From assembly GCA_947630345.1 (NCBI GenBank), contig CANRHF010000001.1, forward strand, positions 1 to 64,000: DNA of 64,000 nucleotides, given 5' to 3'. Position 1 is the stretch's first letter. Every line of letters begins with the position of its first letter. Both the position numbers and the translations under genes were made by a program. The DNA is from an uncultured Oscillospiraceae bacterium (GTDB lineage: Bacteria; Bacillota; Clostridia; Oscillospirales; Oscillospiraceae). Shown here one piece after another: positions 17,101 through 25,217 of the stretch. The notes beneath the pieces are model-generated. The model had not been told where the DNA came from, made no database searches, and was given only the letters and a program-made list of their open reading frames with translations.

Positions 17101-17660
17101 ATCTCATGTAGGGCCGCAGCTATTCCAGCAGCGGCAATGACATCCTGAATGGCTTCGAACGCCCGGGTGGAAGACTCTCCAAATTCTTGAGCACCATTAG
17201 CTGCTTGTTTCTGCTGAGATCTCAGATCCGCCATCTGTGAGTCAAGCCGAGCGCTCTCTTTTTCGAGATTCTCGGTATCGACACCGGCAGATTCCAGCGC
17301 AGATCCAAGCTGCTGCAGGTTCTGCGTCATCTTTCCGAGGGAGGCAGTGGTACGATCAATCTGCTGCTGCTTATCAAGCAGTTTGTTTTTTAGCGCAGAG
17401 GAGGAATCACCGGTTTCCTGTAATTCCTTTTGGATGTTATCATACTGCTGCTGCAACACTACCAGCTTATTCTTGGTCGCTTCAATGGCTTCCTGCTGCT
17501 TCTGGAATGCGGAAATATCAGCCTTGACCTTCCCAAGGGCACCCAATTCCTTCTCCATAGCAAGGACAGCCTTCTGCGCCGAGCTGAATGTGCTGTTGTA
17601 ATTGCTCCCTAACTGCGCATCAAGCCGGAATAGCATTTCATATTCTTTCCTGCTTGCCAT
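14139..17660 (-). CDS. tail tape measure protein
   Basis: At 1173 residues it is the longest gene of the prophage, as expected for the tape measure that sets tail length. Residues about 20-160 are coiled coil (KLVVLQQQYDNIQKELQETG). Residues about 190-470 form the TP901-like core (GATTKFTAKESADAMGYMAM, GTKGSRAGTALRNIFDGL). Hydrophobic segments at about 525-600 may insert in the membrane on injection; a further long coil spans about 690-840. It lies between the frameshifted chaperone genes and gpX. Confidence 0.95.
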   Translation of the reverse strand: MASRKEYEMLFRLDAQLGSNYNSTFSSAQKAVLAMEKELGALGKVKADISAFQKQQEAIEATKNKLVVLQQQYDNIQKELQETGDSSSALKNKLLDKQQQIDRTTASLGKMTQNLQQLGSALESAGVDTENLEKESARLDSQMADLRSQQKQAANGAQEFGESSTRAFEAIQDVIAAAGIAAALHEIYSAYMECVTVAGNFEASMSNVEALSGATAEEMNALSSEAKELGATTKFTAKESADAMGYMAMAGWDAAEMLSGMDGVLQLAAASGEDLAMVSDIVTDNLTAFGLTAADTAHFSDVLAAAATNSNTSVAVMGETFKNSASVAGALGYSINDVAIAVGLMANSGTKGSRAGTALRNIFDGLLDGVTLTSAAFGEVEYSAVKADGTMASFSETIDDLRGYFNQMTEAEKVSNATVLAGERGYTGLLAILNATDEDYASLAASINNCSGEAAKMAAIKMNNMNGQLALLKSAWEAVETTVGEQFTPTMQDAYGAGADVLTEVNKFLQAHPTLVKAVVTFGGVLGSAVAALTAFAAITKVVIPLMQLFTSSIPGVGIILGAITGVAALTAGIVALTSAADDGRPSLEELTASATEMNKTLEDASAAYDDTVASTLAAANVANNYIDKLDEMGDYTSLSAEEQLKYRNILTLISETVPELSGLIDVQNGYIEGGTAALRANTDAWMRNAKAQAYLDQLTEMYRAHADVMLEAEKNQVKLTEAQVKGENAANARAAAEARMHEIEARARADAEKANKELGSQFYNYLNCLGEESEEYYRLSDAIAQYDVEIHAAQAEAAEYEAAIQADAEAVNAAEAEIAETEEAVNRLTAALGEGEQTVDSTIAQQQALQESVNSVFASVEELTNAYTEAYDAAFDSVNGQYQLWDSAAEVVATSADTINEALSSQVTYWQDYNANLQSLMDRASGIDGLSDMIASFADGSAESVNAIAGLASASDEDLAAMVASWQVLQDEQGAVSDSLAEMATHFTDEMDRLQEQIAADVDAMDFGAEAAESAMATIQGFIDGTIGMQPQVEEAYAKIAEAAMNAIDAKLEIHSPSRVMREKAEMTWAGYIQGTEDQEPEVQAVMANTAGYAVDAVPTDGAMTNAISAEPIAASEASTYVVTFSPVYNITGTENAAELEALLKEHDQELYQKFAEWMAEIGADEKRTAYR

Positions 17661-17670
17661 TGTCGCCCCC

Positions 17671-18269
17671 CTATCTTCGCTTCTTTGGTTTTTTGCTCCG
17701 TACCTGTTGTAACTTTGATCGTTGCTGGTCTCTGGCGTCTCGAATCTCTTTGGTCAATAAGTTGTTTGCCTCTATCCAGGAAGATAATTCACATAACGAA
17801 ACAGACAGCCAGAATGAAATGGGAGTATATGTGTTCTGGGACAGCACTAAACACTGCCGTCTCAGCCATTGCCCCCCATCGCCGGCTACGACCCCGATTG
17901 GAGTAAAAAAGATCGCACCATATTGCAGATCCGGTTGAAGTCCCTGGCGGGAAGGGCCATCAGGACGTCTGAGCCGACCTTATCGGTGCAGGCGCGAGCT
18001 GCAAAGCGGACCTGGTACTCGCAACTGAACTCTCGGACGGGCACTGTAATACCATGAGCGCGGAGCTCCTGCTCAATGGACAAGCACCCATACCCATTCA
18101 CCGAGTCAAAGTCAAAATGCAATTCCTTGAAGGTTCTCCCCTCATAGGTAAAAGGCTTCGCAAAAGAGTGGGTATATACTTCAGCGGTTGTAGCTTCAGC
18201 CGAAGTCAACTCTTCGGGCGAAATGATCATAGCCTGGTTATTAGAATCAGAAGTGTTGATAACTTCCAT
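17671..18269 (-). CDS. tail assembly chaperone gpE-E' fusion made by -1 frameshift
   Basis: The gpE-like frame (18269-17886) contains, 6 codons before its stop, the heptamer T TTT TTA in frame (17910-17904). A -1 slip there continues into a frame with no stop for 77 codons, ending at TAG 17673-17671 just before the tape measure gene. The fusion would be 199 residues. The extension has no start codon of its own and ends in a basic tail (SKKPKKRR), like E' and other long chaperone forms. This matches gpE/gpE+E' of P2, which guide polymerisation of tail tube around the tape measure. Confidence 0.85.
17886..18269 (-). CDS. E: tail assembly chaperone, short form (gpE-like)
   Basis: A 127-residue protein with AAAGGAG before the ATG. 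N-terminal strands (EGRTFKELHFDFDSVNGYG) and the C-terminal MALPARDFNRICNMVRSFLL match the phage tail assembly protein family represented by P2 gpE. It lies between the tail tube gene and the tape measure gene. Most ribosomes should make this form; a fraction shift frame near its end to make the fusion. Confidence 0.85.
   Translation of the reverse strand: MEVINTSDSNNQAMIISPEELTSAEATTAEVYTHSFAKPFTYEGRTFKELHFDFDSVNGYGCLSIEQELRAHGITVPVREFSCEYQVRFAARACTDKVGSDVLMALPARDFNRICNMVRSFLLQSGS
17904..17910 (-). promoter_or_regulatory. programmed -1 frameshift slippery site
   Basis: T TTT TTA in the zero frame, the canonical X XXY YYZ heptamer, 16 bases before the gpE stop codon. A GC-rich stretch follows (GGGGTCGTAGCCGGCGATGG). 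Confidence 0.85.
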
Positions 18270-18328
18270 AAACTGCTCCTTTCAAACGATATCCCAGGGC
18301 GATTAGTCTCGCCCTGGGATGCATGATT

Positions 18329-18838
18329 TTATTTTCCGAGCGCTTTGCGGACAGGTGACAAGTAGTCCACTCCGTTGACTTCACAAATGAAATTAAGTGG
18401 ATCAACCTCACGGACTTTTTCCCCGTCGATATAGGTGGCCCAGTACCGGACCGCATATTCACCTGACCCATCATTGGGCGAAGCGGGCGCAACTGTGCCG
18501 GCATTGTCAACCTTCGGGATCGCAACGAAGATGTGCTTTACCGCCTGCACTTTAATGGTCCCGGATACAGGGTCTTCGGTCTGTTGAGCGATACGAAGGT
18601 CAATTGTATGGCGCCGAGGCTCAGACAGGCGGATCGTATGCTGATTTACAGTGCGAAAAGCAAGGACCAGGGTCAGCGCATCGTAGTGGCCAAGGATAAC
18701 CGACTCGATATTCCCCGCAACCCCGGCACCGGAAATAGACTGAGTAAGCGCGTTCAGGCTGGGCATTGTTGCGCTTGCCATTCCCAGGTACTCCGAGCTA
18801 TCTTCATAGACCGAAAAGTTAATGGTACTCTGATCCAT
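18329..18838 (-). CDS. FII: major tail tube protein (P2 FII-like)
   Basis: A 169-residue protein with AGGGAGGAA before the ATG. The sequence pattern (MDQSTINFSVYEDSSEYLGMA... then SLNALTQSISGAGVAGNIESVI, quoted in part) is that of the contractile-phage tail tube family, a beta-barrel subunit that stacks in hexameric rings. It directly follows the sheath gene, the conserved order. Confidence 0.9.
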   Translation of the reverse strand: MDQSTINFSVYEDSSEYLGMASATMPSLNALTQSISGAGVAGNIESVILGHYDALTLVLAFRTVNQHTIRLSEPRRHTIDLRIAQQTEDPVSGTIKVQAVKHIFVAIPKVDNAGTVAPASPNDGSGEYAVRYWATYIDGEKVREVDPLNFICEVNGVDYLSPVRKALGK

Positions 18839-18841
18839 ATA

Positions 18842-20278
18842 TTATTCCTCCCTTATCAAAGCGCTGGAAACATAGGCAGCGTCATATTCCAGGACAAAAT
18901 TGATTTCCTGGGCGGGGCTCGCAGGCGTCATGTAGATGTGGATTTTGACGATTCCCGCCATCAGATCCGTTATCGGGTTCTCATCTTCCACCATCACGGC
19001 CCGTGCGCCCAGAAGATAGCCGCTGCCCACCAGGCCATTCAGCCAGATATTGCAGGTATCCAGGATGTTGTCAATGAGCCGGCGGTTCATCGGCTTGTCC
19101 AACTTAGCCCAGAATGTGCGGACCACTGTATTGCCGACCCAATCGAACATTCTAGACACCGGAATATAGTAATTCTTCACGTCTGTGTCAGCAGGGTAGC
19201 AGGCGGTGTAGTCACCCCAGCACACCCAACCGCTGGACATGAAGTTCAGGCAGGTGACGATGCCATTGGCGTTGAGTATATTGGCCTGTTCCAGCGTCAG
19301 ATTTACCTCCGTACCATCCTCCAAGCAAGCTCCGTCCATCTGGAAATTCTTGTTGCTGGGAGATTCATAGGGACATCCGCCGTTCTGGGTGTCAACCTGT
19401 GCCATCAGGCCGGCGACCTGTGTGGACATGTGGAATTGGTAGCCTCCTAGTTTCTGCATCGGCCAACAGATGATCTGGTTTTCATCGACAAAGTTACGGT
19501 CTGTCTTTGCCTTCGCTGCTTCGGAGTACTCCCTCACACCAGATGCGCCACAGTCCAGGTCGATCAACGCCTTGCCGCCAAACAGGCTATTCAAGGAGGC
19601 TGCTTTCGTTGCCATAACCGCCGCAACAGCCGTCTTATGGGAGAACCCAGGAGCACAAATCAGATCTGGGATAACCGCCACCGTGCTCATGCAGGCGTCG
19701 ACCATATTCAGGCCGGCTACGATAGTAGTATCTTCCACTGCATCCACTTTGACCTGCTTTCCTGCCACGTTAATAGTACCCTCGTTGTATGCGTCGCCCG
19801 TGGACAGCAGCTCGATATAGCAGGCGTCATCATCTTCCGAATATACGACGACGTAATCCTGGTCCTTGATGTAAGTAGTTTCTTCTTCCCCTCCCTTCTT
19901 GACAACCAAATTGTCATCATTGATCAGAGCAAACGGGAGTTTCGCCTTATGGTCAACAACCGGGTAATCATTGGCCGTAAGATCTGTATTGGACTTTGTA
20001 AAGTCCAATACATTGCAGAAAATGACCGGCTGGCACCCAAAAAGCTGGAAATGCGAGTACATGAACTCGCACAGCGTATAGGTCTTCCAGTCATACGAAA
20101 ACCCCAGCTTTTTCACGGCCTCATCCCAACTCGTGACAAGGATCGGGGTATTGGCCTTTCCCGGATTTGTTGCGGAATGCATAGGCGCAAGTCCTACAAC
20201 AAAGGGGATCCCAGAACCGGCAACATTTGGAGTACTGATTGCTGTCGCCTGTTCCTTCACATATACACCATGATTCAT
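18842..20278 (-). CDS. FI: contractile tail sheath protein (P2 FI-like)
   Basis: A 478-residue sheath subunit with AAGGAGG upstream. It begins HGVYVKEQATAISTPNVAGSGIPFVVGLAP (only part quoted: GVYVKEQATAIST), the usual sheath N-terminus, and its C-terminal 150 residues (VVRTFWAKLDKPMNRRLIDNI) form the conserved sheath core domain. Presence of this gene shows that the phage has a contractile, myophage-type tail. Confidence 0.95.
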   Translation of the reverse strand: MNHGVYVKEQATAISTPNVAGSGIPFVVGLAPMHSATNPGKANTPILVTSWDEAVKKLGFSYDWKTYTLCEFMYSHFQLFGCQPVIFCNVLDFTKSNTDLTANDYPVVDHKAKLPFALINDDNLVVKKGGEEETTYIKDQDYVVVYSEDDDACYIELLSTGDAYNEGTINVAGKQVKVDAVEDTTIVAGLNMVDACMSTVAVIPDLICAPGFSHKTAVAAVMATKAASLNSLFGGKALIDLDCGASGVREYSEAAKAKTDRNFVDENQIICWPMQKLGGYQFHMSTQVAGLMAQVDTQNGGCPYESPSNKNFQMDGACLEDGTEVNLTLEQANILNANGIVTCLNFMSSGWVCWGDYTACYPADTDVKNYYIPVSRMFDWVGNTVVRTFWAKLDKPMNRRLIDNILDTCNIWLNGLVGSGYLLGARAVMVEDENPITDLMAGIVKIHIYMTPASPAQEINFVLEYDAAYVSSALIREE

Positions 20279-20293
20279 TGCGTTATAACCTCC

Positions 20294-20581
20294 TTACTGC
20301 CCCCGGAGTATGCGCTGATAATTTGAGTACAGTGCGTTTCCGGGCTTTTTTACATTGATCCTGTCAACTGCCAGAGTGTCTCCCGGCACAATCAACGTCT
20401 GAACGAGCGGATTGTACATGATCGCAGCAGAAGCTGATTTCAACGCTTCCTCTCTGGTTCCAATGTAGATTGCGCCATTCTGGATAAGGCCCCGAATGGA
20501 AGGCCCAATATAGCAGAAAAAGCCTGAATCATTCTGCTTTTGCTCTGGCGCTTTGAGTACTGTCTTTTTGGCTACAGCCAT
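20294..20581 (-). CDS. small tail-region protein, 95 aa
   Basis: A short protein with a basic N-terminus (MAVAKKTVLKAPEQKQ), a central hydrophobic/Gly segment (FFCYIGPSIRGLIQNGAIYIG) and a basic C-terminus. It overlaps the end of the upstream tail terminator by 10 bases and precedes the sheath gene by 15. The same slot in many Firmicute P2-like tails holds a conserved unnamed protein. Function unknown. Confidence 0.7.
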   Translation of the reverse strand: MAVAKKTVLKAPEQKQNDSGFFCYIGPSIRGLIQNGAIYIGTREEALKSASAAIMYNPLVQTLIVPGDTLAVDRINVKKPGNALYSNYQRILRGQ

Positions 20582-21066
20582 TCTCTTACCTCTCTTTCAA
20601 CTGCGGGGAGTTTCCAGGTAGAAATCATCTCTCCAGCAAAATATGGTGCGGTATCGTCAGGGTAAACTAGCGACTCTAGGCCCGCTTCCATATCAAGCTG
20701 AAACTGCTTACCAATGACTCTTTTTTTCAGCAAATGGATCCGCAATCGTTCCATCAGGCCCAGCAAAGCGAGCCCACCTTGCTGCTCATCTTGATGATAG
20801 ACGCAAAAAATGGTCCGAACAGTAGCTTCAGCATTGGTAATGGTTTTTGCGGGTTGAGAATCTTTTCCGGTTATGAATTGATGCAAAACATATGGGGCTT
20901 TTTTCTTCGCAGATTGACTATCCGGCAAGCGCATTAAAAAGACTTCTGGCGTGCGGGGCTCTGGCTCCAAGGGATCCTCCCTTTGCTTTGCAACCGGCAG
21001 AAATAGGTCCTGTGTTGCAAGCTCTGTTTCTACCTTCAATGTTTCTAGCAAATTTACTCTAGTCAT
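20572..21066 (-). CDS. probable tail terminator protein, 164 aa
   Basis: It sits between the gpZ-like gene and the sheath region, the slot of the tail terminator or completion protein. Sequence character fits (MTRVNLLETLKVETELATQD, a conserved TIFCVYHQDEQQGGLALLGLM stretch quoted in part as FCVYHQDEQQGGLALLG, and a C-terminal strand AGEMISTWKLPAVEREV). The call rests on position and general resemblance, not on a diagnostic motif. Confidence 0.65.
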   Translation of the reverse strand: MTRVNLLETLKVETELATQDLFLPVAKQREDPLEPEPRTPEVFLMRLPDSQSAKKKAPYVLHQFITGKDSQPAKTITNAEATVRTIFCVYHQDEQQGGLALLGLMERLRIHLLKKRVIGKQFQLDMEAGLESLVYPDDTAPYFAGEMISTWKLPAVEREVREWL

Positions 21067-21068
21067 CG

Positions 21069-21680
21069 TTATCCACCCCAGCCATTAAGGACCCGAATAA
21101 TCTCATGATCGATTCGCTTTTCGTAAGTGTCGATCATTTTGGCCTCTACATTGTCTATAACGGCTTCGTTTGCATACATCATTTGCGGGGTGGCAGGTCC
21201 GTACAGTTCCTTCACAGGACGCTTTTTGACCCCCACACGCTCATATATGCCTCTGTGCCCGCCCATTTGAGCTACAAAGGCCCTATCCAGCGTTTGTGCC
21301 GCTCCAGACCGCTTGACCTGGGCTACAATACGCCCGTCTTTTCCGACCTTGGTATTGAATTGTATGAGCGGAATAACATAGCCATAGAATCCAAACACCA
21401 CAGAAAGGCTTCCATACGATTCGTGGACAAAATGATTGATATTTTTGGTCCTCTGCAAGAATTCGCCTTGACTGATAGTGTATTCTTTTGTGACAGCACT
21501 CTTCGCGGCGGTCTTGCCTGCCGCTGCGGCCCTGGACAGTGCGCTTCCAACCGCTCTGTAAACGCCACGGTCTATCCCCGCAAGCAGCGTCTCAACTTTA
21601 TCCAGGCTGTACTCAGCGACTTCAAGAATGATTCCGCCGTAGACAGCATGGCGCTCATAGAACGATGATATATTGCTCAC
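21069..21680 (-). CDS. Z: minor tail protein Z-like, 203 aa
   Basis: GTG at 21680 is chosen: it overlaps the previous stop codon and has GGAGG 10 bases upstream. The product has a helical N-terminus with many Ala/Lys (SRAAAAGKTAAKSAV), then YTISQGEFLQRTKNI, resembling the lambda gpZ family that joins tail to head. The C-terminal part (KKRPVKELYGPATPQMM) is also typical of that family. It lies between the head completion and tail terminator genes. Confidence 0.75.
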   Translation of the reverse strand: MSNISSFYERHAVYGGIILEVAEYSLDKVETLLAGIDRGVYRAVGSALSRAAAAGKTAAKSAVTKEYTISQGEFLQRTKNINHFVHESYGSLSVVFGFYGYVIPLIQFNTKVGKDGRIVAQVKRSGAAQTLDRAFVAQMGGHRGIYERVGVKKRPVKELYGPATPQMMYANEAVIDNVEAKMIDTYEKRIDHEIIRVLNGWGG

Positions 21681-22045
21681 TCGTCTATCGCCTCCAGCCA
21701 AACTTTGAGAAGTCCATTCTCTGTGGTAGATCTGGAAATATAGTACGGGCAGAAGAAGCCTCCGCCACCCTCCTCATCATTAAGGAACATTTTCTGCCCA
21801 CTCTCGGGAAGATTTCCGCCCAGGTCTGAGAGCGCGCAAAAAAGAAGATGTGTCGCTTGGTAGAGTCCTTGGACGTGATCATCATTCAGCCTGGGCCGTT
21901 TGTCCTGTACGACCTCATCCAGTACAACGGGGATATCCTCATACTTCTTGCCGTCATAGATCACAGAACGCTTTTCGCCGAACTCGTCTACATTCAAGAA
22001 AGTTGTGAAGATATCCTGGGCGACCATGTCCTTGAATACGCTCAT
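21677..22045 (-). CDS. head-tail joining protein, 122 aa
   Basis: ATG with the protein start MSVFKDMVAQDIFTTFLNVDEFGEKRSVIYDG (quoted here as DIFTTFLNVDEFGEKRSV), characteristic of phage head-tail joining proteins found between capsid and tail genes. The C-terminus has an unusual run of Glu and Gly (DEEGGGGFF). It overlaps the upstream gene by 4 bases. Probable role: part of the head completion complex. Confidence 0.7.
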   Translation of the reverse strand: MSVFKDMVAQDIFTTFLNVDEFGEKRSVIYDGKKYEDIPVVLDEVVQDKRPRLNDDHVQGLYQATHLLFCALSDLGGNLPESGQKMFLNDEEGGGGFFCPYYISRSTTENGLLKVWLEAIDE

Positions 22046-22425
22046 GCGGTGGGTTCCTCAGCCCCCAGGCTGGGGACGTCCGGATCCTCCTCGGCGGCTG
22101 GTTCCTGGGAAGGCTCCGGGTCAGCGTCAGTGGCGAAGTGAGCGTCCAGGATGTCAATCACGTCCTGCTTCCTCTTGGCCTTGGACGCATCCAGGCCGAG
22201 ATAGGCGGCAATGCCCTGGAGCTGCTTCATCGTCATACCGGCGTCGTAGCGGATGGTCTTTTGGGGTTCCTCCACGCCGACCTGCTCCGTAACATCCACG
22301 ACGTACTCAGCCACGCCCCGCTTCACCAGGCGCTCCTCCTTTGGCTGGGAGAGGGAAAACGGGCCGTCACCGGCCCGTCTCAACCCATCTTTGGTGGCGC
22401 ACACGCCACATTTCAGCCTGATCAT
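22042..22425 (-). CDS. head-tail region protein with SAP-like helix pair, 127 aa
   Basis: AAGGAG precedes the ATG. The N-terminus begins with two Cys (MIRLKCGVCATKDG). Residues about 62-95 (GMTMKQLQGIAAYLGLDASK, then RKQDVIDILDAHF) look like a SAP/LEM-type helix-extended-helix domain. The C-terminus is acidic and Pro-rich. It lies directly after the major capsid gene; such proteins are often annotated as head-tail connectors but this one is not firmly assignable. Confidence 0.65.
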   Translation of the reverse strand: MIRLKCGVCATKDGLRRAGDGPFSLSQPKEERLVKRGVAEYVVDVTEQVGVEEPQKTIRYDAGMTMKQLQGIAAYLGLDASKAKRKQDVIDILDAHFATDADPEPSQEPAAEEDPDVPSLGAEEPTA

Positions 22426-22448
22426 GCCTTTCTCCTTTCTCCTTGTCC

Positions 22449-23531
22449 TCAGTCCAGGACGCCTGTAGCGACAGACCAGGGGGCGATAGTATTGGGCACA
22501 AACAGCGGCCGGCAGGACAGTTGGGTCTCCTTTGCCTGGGGCCGAATGGTGAAAATGTGCAGGGGGACGCGGGTACCGGCATAGGTGTGGTACTGGCCGT
22601 CGCTCTCCAACTGGGTTACTGCGCCGTAGAGGCCACGGCCGCAGTTGGGGGCGGTCACGATGACGGTGCCGTTGGGGACATAGGGAACGTCCTTCTTTTT
22701 CTCTTTGTAGGTGCCGTCGCTGACTAGGATATCCAGCCGACGGCCATTAAAGTTGATGACGCCCAGGCCGGTGACGTACTCGGTCAGCACATCGGGGGCA
22801 ATGCGGCCCATCTCCATGCGCCGGTTGTCCAGAGCAGCCATGATCCAGGGATCTTCTTGCAAAAATGCGCCGACGTCGGAGGCTACCAGAACCTCCCGGG
22901 CAGGCAGGCCCCGGCTGGTCAGCATCTTGACCATGGAGCAAATGTCCCAGTACCAGTTTCCGATCTCCCAGGACCCAGAGGCCATGGTGCTGTGCTTCCA
23001 GGGCTCGGTGGGAGTGAACACGGCAGGGTTGTTCTGCCCGTCGTAGAACTGCACCTTGACATCCTCGAAGACATCCTCACGGTCTGTCTGGTGGCGCATG
23101 GTGCAGCCGTTGTTGATCATGGTCTGGACCGCCAACCACTCCTCGGTGCGGGAAATTCGGCCGGACAGATCCTTCAAATCATGGAGGAGCAGCATCCGGG
23201 CGCGGTCAGCGGGGGTGGCCTCGCTCATAATCGCCTCGCCGAAGCCACGCTTCTGCAGCTGGTCCACGGTCAGGGGGATAGAGATACTGATATTGCCAGG
23301 CTCCAGCTCGTAGGTGCTGAATCCGTCACGCCCCACAGGCAGGCTGCCGATGCGGGGCAGGACGAAGGGTGCCATCTCCTGGCCCTCCTCCTTGTAGTCC
23401 GCCAGGACCTTGGATGTGCCGAACACATCCATTTTGATGTTGGTGGGGAAATACCGGCGCTTGAAGAAGGTGTGCTCGGGGCGCATCGTCCTCACAGCCG
23501 CCAGCATATAGTAGGTGCTGTAAATATCCAT
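22449..23531 (-). CDS. E: major capsid protein (lambda gpE family)
   Basis: A 360-residue protein with AAGGAGG upstream. Features of the lambda-type capsid family: PEHTFFKRRYFPTN near the N-terminus, GDxxx-like EPGNISISIPLTVDQLQKRGFG (quoted in part as EPGNISISIPLT), and the C-terminal GAVTQLESDGQYHTYAGTR segment ending in SCRPLFVPN. The order protease-decoration-capsid is that of lambda C-D-E. The fold is HK97-like. Confidence 0.92.
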   Translation of the reverse strand: MDIYSTYYMLAAVRTMRPEHTFFKRRYFPTNIKMDVFGTSKVLADYKEEGQEMAPFVLPRIGSLPVGRDGFSTYELEPGNISISIPLTVDQLQKRGFGEAIMSEATPADRARMLLLHDLKDLSGRISRTEEWLAVQTMINNGCTMRHQTDREDVFEDVKVQFYDGQNNPAVFTPTEPWKHSTMASGSWEIGNWYWDICSMVKMLTSRGLPAREVLVASDVGAFLQEDPWIMAALDNRRMEMGRIAPDVLTEYVTGLGVINFNGRRLDILVSDGTYKEKKKDVPYVPNGTVIVTAPNCGRGLYGAVTQLESDGQYHTYAGTRVPLHIFTIRPQAKETQLSCRPLFVPNTIAPWSVATGVLD

Positions 23532-23542
23532 GTTGAGCCTCC

Positions 23543-23914
23543 TTACTCCTGCATATCAGTCAGGATGATGTTGTAGTGGCGGAGAACGTCTCTCACGGTG
23601 TTGTCGATCTCCACCTCGCCCTCCGGCTTGCCGGCCACGGCGTGGACATTGAAGTTGCCGCTGGTGTAGGCCACGGCGACAGCTCCCTCGGTCGCGTCCA
23701 CGTCGTCGGCCAGGATGCAGTTGGCCTTGTCCTTGGTCTCCGTAGTCAGGGCCTTATACTCGCTTCCATCCTCCGTGGTCAGGATGGTGCCACGGGGCAG
23801 TTTGCCTTCCTCGGCGGCGATCTTCACGCCCGTGGTCAGGGCACGGGGGAACAGGCTGGCAATCAGGTTGTCCTGGCTTGTCTCGCCGACTTTCCTGCAC
23901 AAATCTTTGTTCAT
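23543..23914 (-). CDS. head decoration protein (lambda gpD-like)
   Basis: A 123-residue protein between protease and capsid genes. The sequence (LPRGTILTTEDGSEYKAL, CILADDVDATEGAVAVAYTSG quoted in part as CILADDVDATEGAV) is typical of the lambda gpD decoration family, which trimerises on the capsid surface and stabilises the expanded head. Confidence 0.9.
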   Translation of the reverse strand: MNKDLCRKVGETSQDNLIASLFPRALTTGVKIAAEEGKLPRGTILTTEDGSEYKALTTETKDKANCILADDVDATEGAVAVAYTSGNFNVHAVAGKPEGEVEIDNTVRDVLRHYNIILTDMQE

Positions 23915-23915
23915 C

Positions 23916-25217
23916 TCAGACCACCTCCATCGAATCCATCATTTTCTCGAAAGCGGCGACGTCGGCTTTCGCCTGGGCCATGATTGCCTCCGGGCTGTTG
24001 GGGTCGGTCTCCTTGGTAGGAGCTGCCGGAGTCTGCACTTTGGCAATACCGCTATCCTTGTAGTCTGCGGCAGTGCTGTCCAGGTGCGCACTGCCCTGAG
24101 CTGCCTGGGCTTTCATTGCCCGGAATGCCAGCTCCTGGGCACTGCAGGGGTTGCGGTACTTGGCGTCCTCCACCAGATTCTTATCCAGGATATTCGATGC
24201 GATCTCGTCGATGGCCTGGATACGGGCACGTTCCGCTGCCACAAGATCTGCTTCCTGGGACAAAGTCGCAGATTGAGCGGCAGGAGTCGTAGAAGATGCA
24301 GCACTAGCTCCGCTCCCCGCAGAAGCTTTTGCCGCATTTTCGATCTGAGCCACCAAGTCAGGGTATTCGGCTCTCAGATCATCAATAGTTTTTGCCATTT
24401 GGTTTCCTCCTTCGTTGCCGGCGGTGGCCGGTGTAGTCTTTATTCCTTCCGCCGAAGCGGGAGAAAACAACGGAATATCGATGCTGGCCGGGATTGGACG
24501 GCCAGGTGTCGCCCAGACGGGCTGACCGCAGTAGTAAATTGTGCGGCGGTCCGCACTTGCTGCAATATCCGGAGCGGCGCCGTCAAGAAGTTCATCGGCA
24601 AAGCCTTTTTCTACAGCCTCTTGACCTGTCATATAGGTTTCATTGCCCATCATGGTCAGCAGTTCGGCCTCGGACAATCCAGTTTTGGTATGATAGATCG
24701 CGGCCTGCGCTCGATCCACTGTATCGTTGCGTTCCGCAGCCTTGCGCAGTTCATCGGCGTTCATAGCATCCCAGCAAAATGTCCAGCACTTATGAATCAT
24801 TATCAGGCTGGATGGGTTCACCTTGATCGACTTGGCGGCGCACATAATGAGAGACCCGCCCGACATGGCGACACCGTCAATAATAGCGGTAATCTCCGCA
24901 GGCAGCTCTTTCAGGCGGTTATAGATGGTAATGGCATCGAAGGCGTTCCCTCCCACGCTATGGATGCGGATGGTAATCTTGGCGGCATTCTCGGCCTGCT
25001 TCAAATCCTGCAAAAACTCACTTAGGATGATGTAGTTCCCATCCAACGGATTCCCGTGCAAGTCAGTAGGCCTCTGCTTTACGATGTCACCGTACAGCGT
25101 GATTTCTACCTCCGTATCGCTGACACGATCCATACAGTATGGGGCGCTGGTGGCGGTTGTAACCGGTTCAGACGCCTTTGTTTTTGGGGGGCGCATAAAG
25201 TTGTTAAACGGATTCAT
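23916..25217 (-). CDS. ClpP-like prohead protease fused to scaffold
   Basis: A 433-residue protein. The ClpP-type Ser protease domain covers residues about 30-225, with the probable nucleophile Ser119 (GVAMSGG) and His142 (MIHKCW). The C-terminal half is Ala/Ser/Glu-rich and helical, with coiled-coil character, ending in AFEKMMDSMEVV, as expected of a scaffolding segment (lambda C/Nu3 logic). It matures the capsid during head assembly. It overlaps the portal gene by 4 bases. Confidence 0.92.
   Translation of the reverse strand: MNPFNNFMRPPKTKASEPVTTATSAPYCMDRVSDTEVEITLYGDIVKQRPTDLHGNPLDGNYIILSEFLQDLKQAENAAKITIRIHSVGGNAFDAITIYNRLKELPAEITAIIDGVAMSGGSLIMCAAKSIKVNPSSLIMIHKCWTFCWDAMNADELRKAAERNDTVDRAQAAIYHTKTGLSEAELLTMMGNETYMTGQEAVEKGFADELLDGAAPDIAASADRRTIYYCGQPVWATPGRPIPASIDIPLFSPASAEGIKTTPATAGNEGGNQMAKTIDDLRAEYPDLVAQIENAAKASAGSGASAASSTTPAAQSATLSQEADLVAAERARIQAIDEIASNILDKNLVEDAKYRNPCSAQELAFRAMKAQAAQGSAHLDSTAADYKDSGIAKVQTPAAPTKETDPNSPEAIMAQAKADVAAFEKMMDSMEVV

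Noticed and set aside
23715..25025. A 436-codon rightward frame opposite the prohead protease
   Set aside because: Antisense to the clear ClpP-like protease gene, rich in Cys, Ser and Arg with no recognisable domain.
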